The notes under the pieces are model-generated. The model was given only the letters and a program-made list of their open reading frames with translations, was not told where the DNA came from and made no database searches. A stretch of 5,833 nucleotides of DNA. Origin: an uncultured Oscillospiraceae bacterium (GTDB lineage: Bacteria > Bacillota > Clostridia > Oscillospirales > Acutalibacteraceae). The position numbers and the translations under genes are program-made. Positions within the stretch are counted from its first letter, which is position 1, and each line of letters begins with the position of its first letter. Positions 5,313-5,833 of the stretch are shown piece by piece. The stretch spans positions 1 through 5,833 of the forward strand of contig URJF01000094.1 of the NCBI GenBank assembly GCA_900548085.1, read 5' to 3'.

Positions 5313-5833
5313 CACGGTAATTCTAAGGTAATTCTACCTAATTTTCCTCCTCTGAATTCGTCTGAAACAATAGCGGCAGTCCTGTCATAGTCAATCTCCC
5401 CGCCTTTAATAAGGAATCCCCTTTTACGTCCTATCATTTCCATAATTTCCCAGCCCTGTAAGCCTTTTACGCTTTCGAGCTTATATCGTTCTTCTATAGC
5501 CGACGGTCTCGTAACGGCTAAGGATTCTAACAATCTGCAAACAAGAGTCTCCTTATCGGTAACCTCATCTTTGACCGAACCGACAAATGCGAGCTTATCA
5601 CCAACCTCAGGATCATCAAATTTGGGCCACAGAACTCCGGGAGTATCGAGCAGCTCTATTCCGTTTCCGGCATTAAACCACTGATTTTGTCTCGTTACAC
5701 CGGCTTTATCTGCAACCTTGGCTTTTGAAGATTTGGACATACGATTTATAAATGACGATTTTCCGGTATTAGGAATACCTACTACCATAAGTCTGAGAGG
5801 TTTTCCTGCCATGCCCTTAGACTCGTTGCGAGA
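5312..5833 (-). CDS. rbgA: Ribosome biogenesis GTPase RbgA/YlqF (partial, C-terminal 173 residues)
   Basis: RbgA is a circularly permuted GTPase needed for late maturation of the 50S subunit. The frame stays open to the right edge, with seven codons before the first visible ATG (5812), so that methionine is internal and the gene is cut. Motif positions count from that ATG. Visible are the P-loop GIPNTGKSS (G1, 12-20), GVTRQNQWF (38-46, G2 region), and LLDTPGVLWPKF (54-65, G3). The C-terminal RNA-binding domain ends with GRKRGFLIKGGEIDYDRTA (128-146) and GKLGRITLELP (156-166). These align by memory with Bacillus subtilis YlqF (about 280 residues). In the permuted order G4 and G5 precede G1, so they and roughly 100 residues lie off the edge. 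It leads directly into rnhB with a stop/start overlap, as in many Bacillota, which fits an operon continuing from upstream. Confidence 0.96.
   Translation of the reverse strand, partial: SRNESKGMAGKPLRLMVVGIPNTGKSSFINRMSKSSKAKVADKAGVTRQNQWFNAGNGIELLDTPGVLWPKFDDPEVGDKLAFVGSVKDEVTDKETLVCRLLESLAVTRPSAIEERYKLESVKGLQGWEIMEMIGRKRGFLIKGGEIDYDRTAAIVSDEFRGGKLGRITLELP
5316..5336 (-). repeat. 10-base direct repeat with an 11-base period at the 3' end of rbgA
   Basis: GGTAATTCTA (plus-strand reading) occurs at 5316-5325 and 5327-5336, separated by one base. It sits in the last codons of rbgA, immediately before its stop and the rnhB start. It encodes the ordinary family ending RITLELP, so it is probably a coincidence of codon choice rather than a functional element. 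Confidence 0.5.

Noticed and set aside
5810..5812. ATG at 5812 as the true start of a short GTPase of 166 residues.
   Set aside because: The frame is open upstream to the window edge, and RbgA proteins have about 100 more residues with G4 and G5 motifs before this point; no ribosome binding site precedes this ATG.

Overview
The window looks like ordinary core chromosome of a low-to-moderate GC Gram-positive bacterium, most likely a member of Clostridia (an anaerobic Ruminococcaceae/Oscillospirales- or Lachnospiraceae-type organism). This rests on the gene content and order (tig followed by clpP; rbgA-rnhB-yraN), strong purine-rich Shine-Dalgarno sites, a Bacillota-type RbgA, and a small DUF1540 cysteine-rich protein of a kind frequent in clostridia. 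The taxon is an inference; there is no rRNA or other decisive marker here. I see no mobile element, phage gene, CRISPR array, tRNA or rRNA.

Layout. All genes but one are on the minus strand, so transcription runs mostly right to left. From the right edge: the C-terminal part of rbgA (ribosome-assembly GTPase, cut by the window edge), rnhB (RNase HII), yraN (UPF0102 nuclease-like protein) and thrC (threonine synthase). The first three overlap by 1 to 4 bases and thrC follows after 35 bases, so these four probably form the end of one operon, which closes at a strong hairpin terminator at 2777-2808. That same hairpin also ends the only plus-strand gene, a 56-residue DUF1540 protein (2603-2773), which converges on thrC. 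Divergent from the DUF1540 gene is a calcineurin-like phosphoesterase (1861-2541). An AT-rich 122-base gap then carries a well-formed sigma-A-type promoter for tig (trigger factor, 458-1738), followed after 42 bases by clpP (cut by the left edge).

How the genes relate. tig and clpP act on protein quality control: trigger factor meets nascent chains at the ribosome exit and ClpP degrades proteins delivered by an AAA+ partner, whose gene (often clpX) would be expected off the left edge. rbgA, rnhB and yraN are a common Bacillota housekeeping neighbourhood linking 50S ribosome maturation and nucleic-acid maintenance; threonine synthase at the end of it is the least expected member. The phosphoesterase and the DUF1540 protein have no assigned physiological role.

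I found no convincing new biological system. The points most worth a second look are the DUF1540 protein with a cysteine-rich tail, the three-residue insertion after the catalytic histidine of ClpP, the shared terminator packed against the thrC stop codon, and the placement of thrC.
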